From: Himantopus leucocephalus
Lineage: Eukaryota > Chordata > Aves > Charadriiformes > Recurvirostridae
NCBI GenBank assembly: GCA_003993805.1
Contig: RSEF01000031.1
Coordinates: 21,726,637 to 21,790,636, forward strand
DNA: 64,000 nucleotides
Reading direction: 5' to 3'
Part shown: piece by piece, positions 48,268 through 61,000 of the stretch
Layout of the letters: the number at the start of each line of letters is the position of its first letter
Position numbering within the stretch: the stretch's first letter is position 1
Notes under the pieces: model-generated
What the model saw: the letters and a program-made list of their open reading frames with translations, nothing else
The model's database searches: none
What the model was told of the DNA's origin: nothing
Made by a program: the position numbers and the translations under genes

Positions 48268-49597
48268 GGCAAGTCATTTTTTGTTCTCAAATTCTTCTGA
48301 ATGCCAAGATTTTCCCCAAAAAAGGAAAAATAAAGAGTAAATTCCTTTCCAGACTTGGGGTTTTCAGTGAAGTTTTTGTATTTCTCTTCTTAGAGAAGTA
48401 CTCTTAGCCAGAGTATATTTGTTAATTTTCAATCTCTAGCTTTCTCTGCTGTCTTGCCTTCTAGATATGATGATCAAATCTTAAGTAGAAGTAATAAATC
48501 ATACGTAGATTGCCCCAAAAGCAGTAAACAAACAAAAAGGGCAGCTTTATAAGGTCCCCCTCCATATTTTGGCTCAGAGTCAAATTTTAAATCTTTCTGA
48601 AGAGATATTCAAAAACCTGATATAAATTTATATTTCCCATTCAGGAAGCCAAGTTCATAGCATGTTATCTGCAAAGTAGTAGATCTGCTTCCAAGTTAAC
48701 TGTTTAAAAAAAGCTACGCATTTGTTAGCTTTAGGCACTTCCACTGTATTTATGCTTAGTTGTCATTTTAAGGACATTAAAGAATACCAATATCAAGAGC
48801 CACCGATTTTATTTGGAGCAAACAGTTCAGTCTTCCTTTCCTGTCATCATTAGCTAGTCCTAATTTGTTTGAGAAGGGGCAAGATGGTTCTTATTAATTT
48901 GGTCAGTGCTCAGGGTCATGCTTGTCAGCTGAATAAACATGAAAAGGAAAATGTATTTTATCTCCTAGTGGCTTTTCTTGGAATTTGAGAAGGGATGCTG
49001 CACTACTCGTTCCAGAGCAAAATAGGTCATCTCTCTTGAAGTATCTTTTTCTTTCCCACAACTCCCATATTACTAACAAATCACGTCCCTGAAAATTGAA
49101 TTAAGCACTGGATTTCCTATTAGTTGTGCAACAAGCTTAAGTCTGCAAAAATAAAATAAGCTCTACCTTCTGAATTTGTCTTGTGATCAGGTACCCTGTT
49201 CCAGTTAATGAAAAGTTAAAATACTTCAAAGTGGTAAATTCCTGTGGCTTTTTAAATGTGATCTCACTTGCAGAAGTAAGTAAACCAAGAGATCAAAGAG
49301 AACTGTCATACATTGATCTTTCTTTCTGAGGCTCTGCTTTTATAAATCCATAATGTTATGGAATGGCAAATGCAAAGCAAAATGTATCCCCTAGATGCAC
49401 ATTAGCTTCAATTGTGCTAGTAACAGCGCTTCGAAACCTGCGCGCTCTCTCTCTCTGTGATTCATTGTCTTATGTGATCTGAAAAGGTGTGTTGTTTTTT
49501 TTTAAATTTTTTTTTCTTCCTCTTAACCCATGCTTGCTCAATATGTGTAGGTATGTATTTGAGGTGAATACATACATAATTGAAAGCTTCCTTGCCT

Positions 49598-49620
49598 CCC
49601 CCCCGCCCCCGCCGCCCGCC
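49598..49620 (-). repeat. C-rich tract, quadruplex candidate on the minus strand
   Basis: C7-G-C5-GCCG-CCC-GCC on the plus strand. The complementary strand has G-runs of 3, 5 and 7, enough for a three-tier G-quadruplex if the long run contributes twice. It contains several CpG dinucleotides in an otherwise CpG-poor intron. Confidence 0.65.
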
Positions 49621-50430
49621 TTGTTAACAGAAGAATTTGAAAAAAAATTATTAAAGGGAAAACAGCAGAGAAGTGAAGTCTGAATCTTCATATTTTTGGT
49701 ATGCTTGATGAATGTCCATTTTTACCCAGGATACACATATGAAGGAGTAGGTAATGGGTGATTAACTGTAACTGGATTAATCTGCAGGTGTGGCCATGTT
49801 TTCAAATAATGAATAACTTCACCATTTCCATGATTAAAACTCAGAACAGATGATGTAATAGTAAAGGTGTGCTAAAGGTGCTTGAACCTCATGCACAAAT
49901 CTTGGCCATTTTTAGGGGGGCTTATGATGTAAATTACTATTTTTATTCAGTGTGTATGCAAATTAGCTGCTTCCAGAGGCTGTGTTTCTTCTTTGATTTA
50001 GATCTGAAGCAAGTAAATATTGATTAAAGCAGAAGAAAAATGTCTTAGGAAACTTCTGTGCTTAGTATAATTCTGCTTTGTGCTGTACATCAAGGTGCAG
50101 GATGGATTGTTTTTGAACACTGTTTTTAATAATAATTTCTGTTCTAATCTCACTTCCATCTTTCATTGTAAGACTTCAGAGTGTAATTTCGGAGCAAAAG
50201 GTTGTCTTCATAATTCTGGTAGTGATGTGGGGTTTTTTGTTTGCTTAAGGCTTCAATGTCAACTGGATTTTGAGTTCAAGATTATATATTTGCAAGTGTT
50301 TAGATCTGTAGCAGAATCCCTTCACCTTCGGCATTTCAGGCTTTGTGCATTAGCTCTTAAAGCTTTGAAGAACTAAACTCAAATTTTGAATGATGGTCAA
50401 AGAATGCCAGCTCTTTGCAGCATGACAGGA

Positions 50431-50576
50431 GGGGGGGGGGTTGGTTGATGGAAGAAAATTCTGTGTGAGCAAGTTATAGCCTGATCTTTTTTCACTTTTC
50501 AGCCTTTTTTGTCTGAAGTATTCCAGCCTCTTTTCTTGTAAGGAATTTCCCCCCCTTCACCCCCCTCCTCTCCCCC
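50431..50576. repeat. G10 run and nearby C7/C6/C5 tract
   Basis: Ten G residues at 50431-50440 lie about 110 bases before three C-runs (50549-50555, 50560-50565, 50572-50576). The C-runs could fold as an i-motif, or as a quadruplex on the minus strand. The two complementary-type tracts could also pair with each other. Confidence 0.6.
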
Positions 50577-53500
50577 TTTGATGCTCTATACCTGTGCAGG
50601 TGCTTGCCCTGCCCAACGTGGCTACTTGTTTCAATGTGTGGGCTCTTGACACAGAAGCCTACAGAAGTGGGAGTCACCATTATGAATCATAAGCCACCTT
50701 TGAAAGCCCAGCAGTGCTGTCTAACCCAGTAACTCTTGCCCTAAGCTCAGGCACTTTCAATGGACCTCTTTTCCAAAAACATTGACATAAGGTCCTGGCA
50801 TACGATTCCTGGGTATTTGCTCATCTAATTTTTTGACCAAATCAGGTTGAAGAAAATTGGGAAAGCGTAGGAAGAACTTTCCCTATTCTGCCAGTGAGGA
50901 TCCTAATAATAAATGGGTAGTGGTGTTTTGAGATGCTTTAATGCTTTTTTGAGATGCTTATCTGATGCTTTAATGGCCTGTTCTGAGAGCAGTCTCTGGG
51001 CACTGTATTAAAGCAACTGCAGTATGGACCTTTAAATACAAATTTTGGGAGCTCTGTGTCATCTGCACGATGTGAGCTTTCCTCTCTGACATTTTAGAGC
51101 TTTTAAAACAAGCTGCTGTTAAAGGTAGGATAGGAACTATTAGGGAATTCATTTCTCATAATGCAAAAGAGGGAGCCATGGAAACCTTCCCCGGAAAGGT
51201 TTGACTCTGATGCATAAATCTAGTGCTTCAAGGCTGTAAACAAGTGATCAAATAATTGCAAGGAAAAGCTGGGTCTTAGTATTTACAGTTGATCTGTATA
51301 CTTTTTACGTTTGGACTTTACAAATAAAAGATAGCATACTGGTCTTCAGTTTTGCATGTTTGTGCGATGTTTTACCAACTGTAACTTGTTCTATGCTTAT
51401 ATGCTAACTAACCTTTACTTCTGATTTCTGAATGTGTCTTTACATCTTGGGGGACACAGCTGTCCAGTCAGTGTTCTGTTTGGACTTGGTTTTCCTACTC
51501 TGCTCTCAGAGACTTAGAAGGGAGGGAGGAGTTTGCCTTTCTCCAATAACCTCAGTCATGGTAGGCTGTTAAGCGACTTGGTGAACTTGTGTCAAATCTG
51601 CCGTTTTTCATGACTCTTCCTTCTTGTCTGGAGAAGCCAGAATGCTTTTCTTCTGTGGAGTCAGATGGCTTTGCAAGACAGATGCAACTGGAAGAGCACG
51701 TTGCTGTATGAGCAGTCATCTTTTAGATTAATCAGGCAGAGGATAACTCTGGCAACTGAGACAGTTTCAGAAACCTCAAGCTCATGACTCAGTAAAGGTG
51801 ACGATGCTGACTTTAATGCAGACACTCTGATGATTCAGCACTTTGAGATTTTTCTGTCAACGTTTAATCTCAACAGATTATTGTTTTTCCTGACTGGACT
51901 GTCTCCTGACTTAGAGGACTGTTCTCAGTAGTGATGTTAACTCTACTTACTGCTGTTGTGAAGACACATGTTGTCCATCTGCTGGCTGGCAGGGACTGCA
52001 GCCCCACTGTGGTTCATGTTGAACATCTCAGGATATCTTTCAGCAATCTGTTCCTGAATATTTCTAGAACTTTAACTAAATGAGCAGAATGGAAAAGAAA
52101 TCTGAGATCAGACTTTTATTTTGTGCTTCATTATAAAAATAAGTGGTTTACTGTGTCAGGATAATAAGTGCGTCAGGAGCTGCCTACCCTGAGGTCATTG
52201 TTCTGGAGATAAAACACCCAACAGTGCCAGTTGTCTTATGGGAGCAGTAAAGAGAAGCGTATCTGCAATACAAACTAGAGAATAGTGAAGACTCAAATGG
52301 TGAGGTGGAAGTGGAAAAAAATGTATGAAACATTATGAGGTTTGCATTGCTGCATTCCGGTTCTTCTTTGGCTAACACTGGCCTCAAGCTGCTTCTTTTC
52401 TTGTACTTAGACCACTTCCAGTAAATTAATTTAATTTCTGTAGTCACAGAAAATAGCATCCTCCATGGAAGCACAGCAGGTACTTGTGAAGGCATGTGTC
52501 AAAGAGCTTGGATGCAATAGAGGATCCTGACAGAAGCTGGGCTGCCTGAAAAGGGAGATAAATGGGCTCGGGTCAGGCAGGCTGGTAGGGATGGCATTGC
52601 CTATTCCCTCCCCTCACTGCTTCCTCGCCGCTTCCTCCAGGCACCAGTACAGTTTCTCCCCTCCCTGCCATATTGGGCAAGGTATGAGTATGGGAGCTCT
52701 GAACCAGGAGCCTGAGCTAAAGTGTTAGGAACTTCCAAAGGTTTCTATTTTTATGAAATGCTGTTACAGAGAAAATACTTGCGTTAGTTTTGGCTTGCTG
52801 TTGAGTCAGGATTTCTGACAGTGCTGTATTTCTTAATGAGGTTATAATGTGTGTTTGCAACTACAGCACGGTAGTAGCCTGGAAGAGATTTATGTTCTTT
52901 CACGTTCTTCAGCAGCCACTCCTGGAGAGCCCATTGTTTCATGTTATTCTTGCGTGACCTCCTGGTATGCTGGCAGTGTGAGACGTGAAGCTGTAGGAGA
53001 GGCAGTTTAATTGACAGCCTTTGTATGGGGCATAAACAAAAGTGGTGTGGCACTCTGGGTCTTGCCGCACGTGTACAGTTCTACACCGTTCCATCTGCAA
53101 AAATAGATGCAGCAGTAGTATTACCAGGGAGAGGATGGCTTTGGGAATCTAGGCTGCCTGCCTAAATATAAAGGATAATTTAGCGTGGTTACATTTCTTA
53201 TTAAATAGATATCCTAATTGTGCTAGTTCCTCTATGATTTTGTAAAATGAGAGCGTGCATGCAAGCTGCATTTTCTTTGTTGGAAAACCATGCCAAGGTT
53301 CCTCATTTTACTGTCTTTGGACAGCCTAGTGTGTACTTGTTGTAGGAAAGAATTCTGGATCCTATATTCCCTGGACAGGCAGGAGCTTTAAGCACTGTGG
53401 CGGTGGTAGTCTTACAGAGGAGATCCCTAACTGAAGTTTGGATTCCTTGGTTTATGGGACAGTTGAGCTTTATAAAAGGGGCCTTGAAGTGTTTGGGATT

Positions 53501-56500
53501 GGTTTCTTCCAGGGGAGGAATGTGCTGCAGAAATGTGTTGACTTACTCCCTGCTGAGTAACTTTGGTAGGGTATGCTGCTGCTCGATTAGATGCTGGTAG
53601 TCTTCAGGAAACCTAAATATTAAAGCTAAACTCTGCCAAGTCTTTATTCTATTGAAATTACATACTCAAACATTATTATTATTTTTTTAATATACAAAAT
53701 ATGATCTTTCTTTCCTAAATACGACTTATCTTGGAAACCACTAACTAGTATGTGTAAGTAAGGAAACATTTAAGTCTTAGCCAAAGGAAGCTTAGTGAAT
53801 TACTGAAGTACAAGTAATTGCAGGGTAGTGTTGAGATTCAAGGTTGTTTGGTCTTGTGTCCATATGCTACTTACTGGAGGTAACCGTTACCATTTTCTAA
53901 AGCTGCTATGCAAATAAAGATGAGATCACTGAGAAACCAATTTGTGTATTCCAGTTGCTGTGCTTTTCCATAACAACTTTTGCTGTATCTTTATTCTAAA
54001 CTCCAAGAGGGAAGTGCATCTGTCTTGGTGAAACAAGCAATTCTAAAGAATCATTACAGCTACTGATTGTCTCAGTGTGTTGGAGGTCAGAACCCTGTTT
54101 GCTGATTTTACTCTTTTGGAAGTTTACTGGTAAAACATACAGTACTGCTGGGATCCTTCTGGAGAAGTATGTTCTTGAACATTCAGTGTGAAAAGAAAAA
54201 CCTTTGTAAGTGTGTCCTCCTGTGCTGGGAATGGGGTTTCCGAAAATATGGATGATTTCTAAAGAAAAATCAGCACATAGGTTTTGGAAAAAATGTTGGA
54301 AAAACTCTCTTAGTGGTTTGTGTTGGGTGTTTTTGTGGTTGTTGGGTTTTTTTGCTGTGGGTTGGTTTTTTTTTAATAAGTATTGCTCCAGTAGCCAAAT
54401 GATAAAACTACAATTTGAATTTCCTTGTTACTAGCCTTGCCTCTTTTACTTTGTTCTAAGATGAAGTAAGCTTAAATACTCTCTTGATTCAAGTGAAGGG
54501 TAGATTTCTGGAGGGATACACTGACTTTAGTGCTGCAGAGTTTTTCTTGGGGGTTAAACTGGGACTTTGACTTACGATGATACAATGTTTTTCTTTTTAT
54601 GAAATAGTTTTATTAAATAACTTTTACATTCAGTATTAAAAATGTCCAGTTAATAGAGCAGTTGAACATCACTAAAAAACTAGGTTAACTCCCACAGTGG
54701 TACATAGTCACACAAGTCATAAATTTCAAAGCTTTTAGCACTGCGTGTTTTTCCTTGTGGGCTCTCGTTAGTATGTCTTAGCAAGCTTGTTTTATTTGCA
54801 ATTTAGGCTTATGGTATCCTGGATTACAGTCTGCTATCTATCAGAATAAAAGAGATCAACTAAAATGAAGTGAAGTTGTATTGTAGGTGATACAGATATA
54901 TCCAAACAAGATACTATTTGTATGTATGGATGAAACTAATGAAGTGTCCCACATTTTTGCCTGGAAAATGGTTGGTTTCCAGACAATTTTGACTCTGAAT
55001 CTCATTATTTTGTTAGACTTCTCATCCCTTACACTGGTTTTGAGTACTTCTGAATAAAATGTCCATTTTCAAATCTGTGCTGTTATGTCTTTTAGAGACT
55101 TTAATTTCTATAAACTAACAAATTTCTAAACCATAGAAAGGACTGTATCTTTGCCTCCTAACAGCTATAGTTTGTTTTCAGCTTTTGAAGTGGTAAAAAT
55201 ACTTAGGCATTTTGAAGCTATCAGTATGGAAGTACTCTAGTCCATAATCTCTGCCTGTAACTGGGCACAGATAAAAGGACTATGTGTGATTTGAAGTTTT
55301 CAACCTTGACTTAGACAACTGCTTTCGTTTTACAAAAGATGCGAGGTCCCATTGTTTTGTATAAGGAGCAGTAACCCTGAGAATACAGGCTGTGGTATAT
55401 TGCTCACTTGAAGTGGGAGTACAAGACTGATTTACAAGTCAATTAAAAGGTATAGCATTCATGCTGCTTTACAGACATGAGGAATCCTAGTAGACCCCTA
55501 GTAGACCCTGATAACGGAGAGATGCATGTGTGTGGTGGTTGTCCTGCTTTTGACAGCACTCCCCTTTCACTTGTGGAAAAAAGTCAAAATAAGACTCTGA
55601 CACTGTGAAATATCATGGGTATAATTGTACTTTATGTTTTATTAAATCAGGTTATTTTAGCAAAATATTATTAGAAAACCCTTCTAATTCAGAGGTTACT
55701 GCCATGTTGCAGACATTGTAGTGCTTCTGTGCTAAGTTCTACACTCCAGACATTTTCATGAAACTTCCATTAAATTACTTACACTGATGAGATTCATAGT
55801 TATATCAAAGTAATCAACTACTACAATCTAGTGTACGACTAATTCTTATAATTTAGAGAGTTCTAAGTCATACTGAACTTCTAAGAAAGTATGTATAAAT
55901 CTCTGAGGTGATAGGATCTATAAATAAAACTCTAAAAGCCATACAAGTAAATCTTCTTTTGCTGTTAATTTTAGGTTTTCTATAGCCGGGTGAAGAAACG
56001 AGAGCAACTCTAAACTGTGTGAAAAGACAAATGCAGTCGTTGTTTTGATTTGGACACTTTACATGCCTGTCCGTTTTGTGCTCTTTTACATGTACATACT
56101 GATGCTGTCCTTTCAGATACAATGTGTGATAAGTTCTGCTATAATTTCCCTGCCTAATAGGACTTACTATAGGATTTTTTAAAAATCTAAGTAGAGAACT
56201 TTCCTTCTACCACCCATCAGTGTCACTGTATTAAACAGCTAACTGTTTAATTGGAAAAGCCTGGATAAAAAGACCAGGATGAGTGAGGATACGTCTACCT
56301 AAGTGTAGGTTTTACAATGAGGATATTTAGAAAGTATGGGCAGTTACTTGCTTAGATTAACTTAGAGTAATGAAGAGCTAAATGGAGGGGTGGAGTATTT
56401 AAAATCATCCCTTATCACCTTTCTGATTACATTCTCACATGGTCTTCATGTTTTTTCCTAATTGTAATACTTCTTGAAGTCTGCAGGCTTAAAAAAAAAA

Positions 56501-57983
56501 AGTCTTCCTTGAGCCAGACAGTGTTAATAAACACTTCTGGTAATGACAGACCTGGGTAAATTGTCTGAGACTGACAAATGGCAGCTGACAGAATATGTGA
56601 AATGCAGTGGAGGCACTTAAAATTACGAACATGGTTCTTGATTATTGTCCTTAACTACAAATCTCTGCCAAATGCAAATTGGGTTGTGCTCCCCCCTTCC
56701 CCAGATCTGCTTGCCCTTCTGATATTTTTTTGCTAATTGTGTTGTTGAGGCTAAAGGGGAAGCATCCCAATCTCTGAATTCTGTGTTAGATGTCTAGGGT
56801 AAAACTACAAAGCTATCAAATGCCTTATTCTAGTTCACTTTCAAAACAGTTCAGGAGAAGGGTTTTTCATGGCAGCTATTGTTCGATAACTGCGCGAGGT
56901 ATCTTTCTGAGCACTGAATGGGAAGAAAGAGATCAAAAAGCCCTTGTCTGCAAGGTCTCTTGTGGCGAGGCTGCATTATTTAAAAACTTAGGAGCATGTT
57001 AAAGGCAAACTCAGGGAAAACCTGCATTTTCTGGAACTGTATATGCTGCTTGTTAAGGTTAATTAAAAAGTATGAGGAGATACACCTACTGGTAATTATT
57101 ACTAATTTGTGCTCGAGTACACACATGCACATCACCGGTACATTGATCAAGTAAAGCGTTTCTTTTCTAAATCAGACTGTAAATTAACAATGCAACCCCT
57201 TCACATAAATAATCTTGCTTTCATCTTGCATTGATTTATGGATCAACTTCAGCTCCATTACATGCTGAGAACCTTTTATTCCAAGCTCATTTCATCATGG
57301 GTTTCTCTCTTTTGTTTTGTTCCTGCCTTGCATAAATGTGTTGTGATTCCCTTTGATACATTATTCCTAATGAAAGTGATGCTGGATTTGAAGCTTTATA
57401 TGGCAAAAAAGAGATTATTTAACATTTTAGTGATCTAAACAAGGAAAAATGAGATTTTTTTTTTAATTGTGTGTAAATATTACGTCTCCCATTCTTAAAA
57501 TTGAGGTACTTGTGAATTGTAGCTGGAATGCACAGTTACACTTAACAGTGCTTGGTAGTGCTTATTAGAAAGCTGCATTACAAATGTGTTTTCCGTTAGT
57601 CAGAGGAATAAATTAATGAGTAGGAATTCTGTAAGTCACTGGGTAGGTCCCTCAAACACTGCATTACGGTCAAGAAGCTCTCGCTGCACTTGGATCGGCG
57701 GTTGTTCAGAGTGGTTTGTTACAGGGAGCTGGTCAGTGGAACGAGGAATGTTTCACCTTGCATTTTTATTTTTAATTTCGCTGTAACTGAGGGAAAAGTG
57801 AGACCTAATTGAGCATGGATGGAGCAGATAGACTTGAATAAACAATTAGTTTTCTGAGGCCTCCAATGCGATAGAATAAATGAAACCTTTATAGGTAGTC
57901 TGAAGCTCATTGGTGAATGTGAATGGAAATAGATTTTAGAAAGAACTAAACTGCTTTCACTTCATTAGTATTCATAGTATAAC

Positions 57984-58066
57984 NNNNNNNNNNNNNNNNN
58001 NNNNNNNNNNNNNNNNNNNNNNNNNNNNNNNNNNNNNNNNNNNNNNNNNNNNNNNNNNNNNNNNNN
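57984..58066. other. Assembly gap of 83 N
   Basis: Eighty-three Ns, followed by AA and a T17 run (58069-58085). The non-round length suggests an estimated gap size. The poly(T) edge is the likely cause. Confidence 0.97.
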
Positions 58067-58085
58067 AATTTTTTTTTTTTTTTTT

Positions 58086-61000
58086 GGCAATTGAAAGTGA
58101 CTTTGAAGGTTAGTTTTACTAAATTTTCATCCTCTAGTTAAAGAGCCAGGAAAAATCTTTCTTAAAAATCTGTGTATGAGCAGCAGCATTGGGAACGTTT
58201 GAAGTGAGCTGTGCATGTGGATGCCTGCACATACATGGAGTATAAATACATATTTCCATGCATTTGTCATGGCTTTCTTGTGCTGTAAAAAGGATCATTA
58301 AAATAATTAAGGGTGAAAGTTCTGCCTGTGGTGTCTAGAAATATCAAAGTTCTTTTCCGTTTGTGGGCTAGCTAATTTCTCCTTTCATTGAAAAATTAAA
58401 GGAATACTCAGTGTGGCTAGTGTGATATTTTTCTCTACAGCAGAGCGTAGTGCACAGCATTGCTAATGCTACTAATAGCTCTGCATATGATAGTAAGAAA
58501 ATGAATACAGCCACAGAATATTAAAGAAGAAAAATCTGCCAGAAAAGGGGCTTTATGCAAGGGAAAGTAAGAAAATACTACTTTGGGTCATGTAGTATTT
58601 TTTTGTGATGCATGATATTGATAACTTTCATTTAAACTTGTGTGACATTTCCTTCCTAGTGTTTCAGCTGGAAACTTGGTTGTCTTTGTTCTCTTCCACT
58701 TCTTAGGAGTAGATAAATCAGTGAAAGAAAAACAACCCCCCTGAAGTGTGTGCTTTGTGTTAGGAAGATGTGATTTTTGGAACACATTCTGCCATGCCCT
58801 GTGAAGTCTTGTCTGCATGGGGACACAGCAGGGGTCAGCCACCCCTGCTCCTCAGCATCCATGGACCTGCTGGAAGGAACAGGACTGCTGAAGCGCTTGT
58901 GCCGATGCCTGTACCTTAAACGTGCAGCATCGTCATTCCTGAAATAGTGTTGTGTGTGGGGGTGTTTTTTCTTCTTTAACAGTGCAAGCAAGTAGGTTTC
59001 CAGTTGTCCCTTTGCCCCAGCAAAGGTGTTTCCCATACCCTGGCAGCTGCCTGCCAGGGTTGGGAGTTGGGTTGTGTCCCTGCTTTCCTCCCTACCTGAA
59101 GTGAGGGTGTTTGAGAAGCTTTCTGCCAGCTTTCTCTTGCTGCCTCCTGGCTACTCACCGAGTCTTTTCCCGCAGGCAGATGTGGCAGTAGTCATCAACA
59201 GCAAATTTCAACACTACGAAACACTTTTTCCTGCCAAGATGGCCAGCAGGATGGGGACAGGAAGGGAGTATCCTTCCTGCTGCATAGCGGTGGCACGCAC
59301 TGCTGCACATCTGGGCAGTGAAGGGTGGGTTTTCTTTTTTTAATCTTCTGTTGTCAGATCCCTTTTAAAACTGTGGAAGTGAAGGTGAAATGTGAGCATG
59401 CTTCCTGATGCTCAGGCAGCTCTCAGAGAAACTGCACCCCTACAGAAAGGGTTTTTTTTTTCTAGATGGTACACTTGGAGCAGAGCTGAGTGGGTTGGAC
59501 AGACCCCTTGAACCCTAGTCTCTGTTTTTATGCTTTTTGGGATAAAATTATCAAACTAACTTCCTTGCAGAATCTGCTATGTTGCATCTGATCCCTTTGT
59601 GTCCTTCCTAGTAGGGCTGACCTGTTGAGCTGTGGCAGCTTCACCCTCAATAGCAGCCTGCATGTCATGCTTTGACTTCTCTTGCTTTTCGAGAGCATTG
59701 AAAGAATGGTGGTGGTTGTTTTTTTTGTCAGAAGCAAAGGCCTTTGTTCATCATGTGTGTTCCTGAGAAGATACCTGTATGCCTGTCAGATTAAAAAGAA
59801 AGTCTTGGTGCTAACAGCAAGTAAAATGCCCTATGTGATCCCCTTTAGCCGTGAGTTGACATATAACTATATATATTTATTTAGAACTATGTTCTGGGTT
59901 TTGGCTCTTGTTATAGAGCCTTACAAGAGATCTGCAGAACCTGCTATTTGTTAGTCTTTTTCTTAATGTTCATTAAAGATGGGTACTAAATCCAAGGAGA
60001 CTGAGGGCAGGCTGAGTCATTGGAAGCAGCATCTTCAGTACAAATACTGTTGCTTCCTTTGTTCCCTGGAAAGGGAGCAGTCTGTCCGTCCATCTGTGTG
60101 TACAGAGCTAGCACACAGGAGGCTTTCAAGAACTGAAGGACTCAATCATATTGTAACAAAACTGTTTTGTCTTAACCAGGGTAAAGTAATAATTGGCTCA
60201 GACAGCAGTGTGCATGCATATTTATAGGCCACTTCTTGGCCTTGTAGAATACTGTGAAGGCTGTGCTTCATTTTCTGCGCAATCATGTGTACATATGTTT
60301 GTGAAAAAGCACTGGATGCAAGCTGGTTGTTTTTTTTTTTTAACATAGCTATAGCTGATTCTTCATATTCCTCTGAGTTGTATTTATTTATTTATTTTTA
60401 ATTGACCAGATGTCAGATTTGTTTTTCAAGAAAAATGCCATTGTTGTAAAGGCAAGTTTGCATTTCTAGAATGGGTGTGAAGTGGGTAGCAAAATAATGT
60501 TGGATATATCTCTATTGATCCTAAGCAGAATTCTTTTTTTGTACTACCTAGGATATGAGGGGTAAGGACATGCTGTAGAAAAGCATGGTGAACTTTGTTT
60601 GCTGATTCTGTTATGCAACATCATATATTCATAATAATAAAGAGACAATTTTGAACAGTGACTTTAGTTTTAAACATTGTGTTTGTGTGTATATGTAGGA
60701 TGTAAAATCAATAAACAAAATAGTTAGAAGTGATGCTTTGTGAACAGCAGAGCTTTACAATGGGTTTCTCCTCTTTACCTTGGTAAGGGCATGTTTGCAG
60801 TGTCAGCTGCAGGTTGTTTTCATATGTAAATTGAGAGTTGAATGATTAGCAAATAATAATCTGACTGTAAACAAGACCTTTTCTGCCTCTTACCCTTTTC
60901 CTTCAACAGGGAGCCTAGGACCTGACTTACTTTCTGTCTGTGCAGCAGCTGATGGGCTGGTGTCACTGTCCTAACAAGGAAACTGGAGGTCATGAGGGAA

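Larger units (their letters stand above)
48268..57983 (+). other. Intronic DNA without recognised genes or repeat families
   Basis: AT-rich sequence with a CT run (49445-49456), C-rich tracts at 49598-49620 and 50549-50576, a G10 run at 50431-50440 and a small exact duplication near 55487-55510 (CTAGTAGACCC twice). Hydrophobic or Lys-rich open frames are short and look compositional. No exon is supported. Confidence 0.5.
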
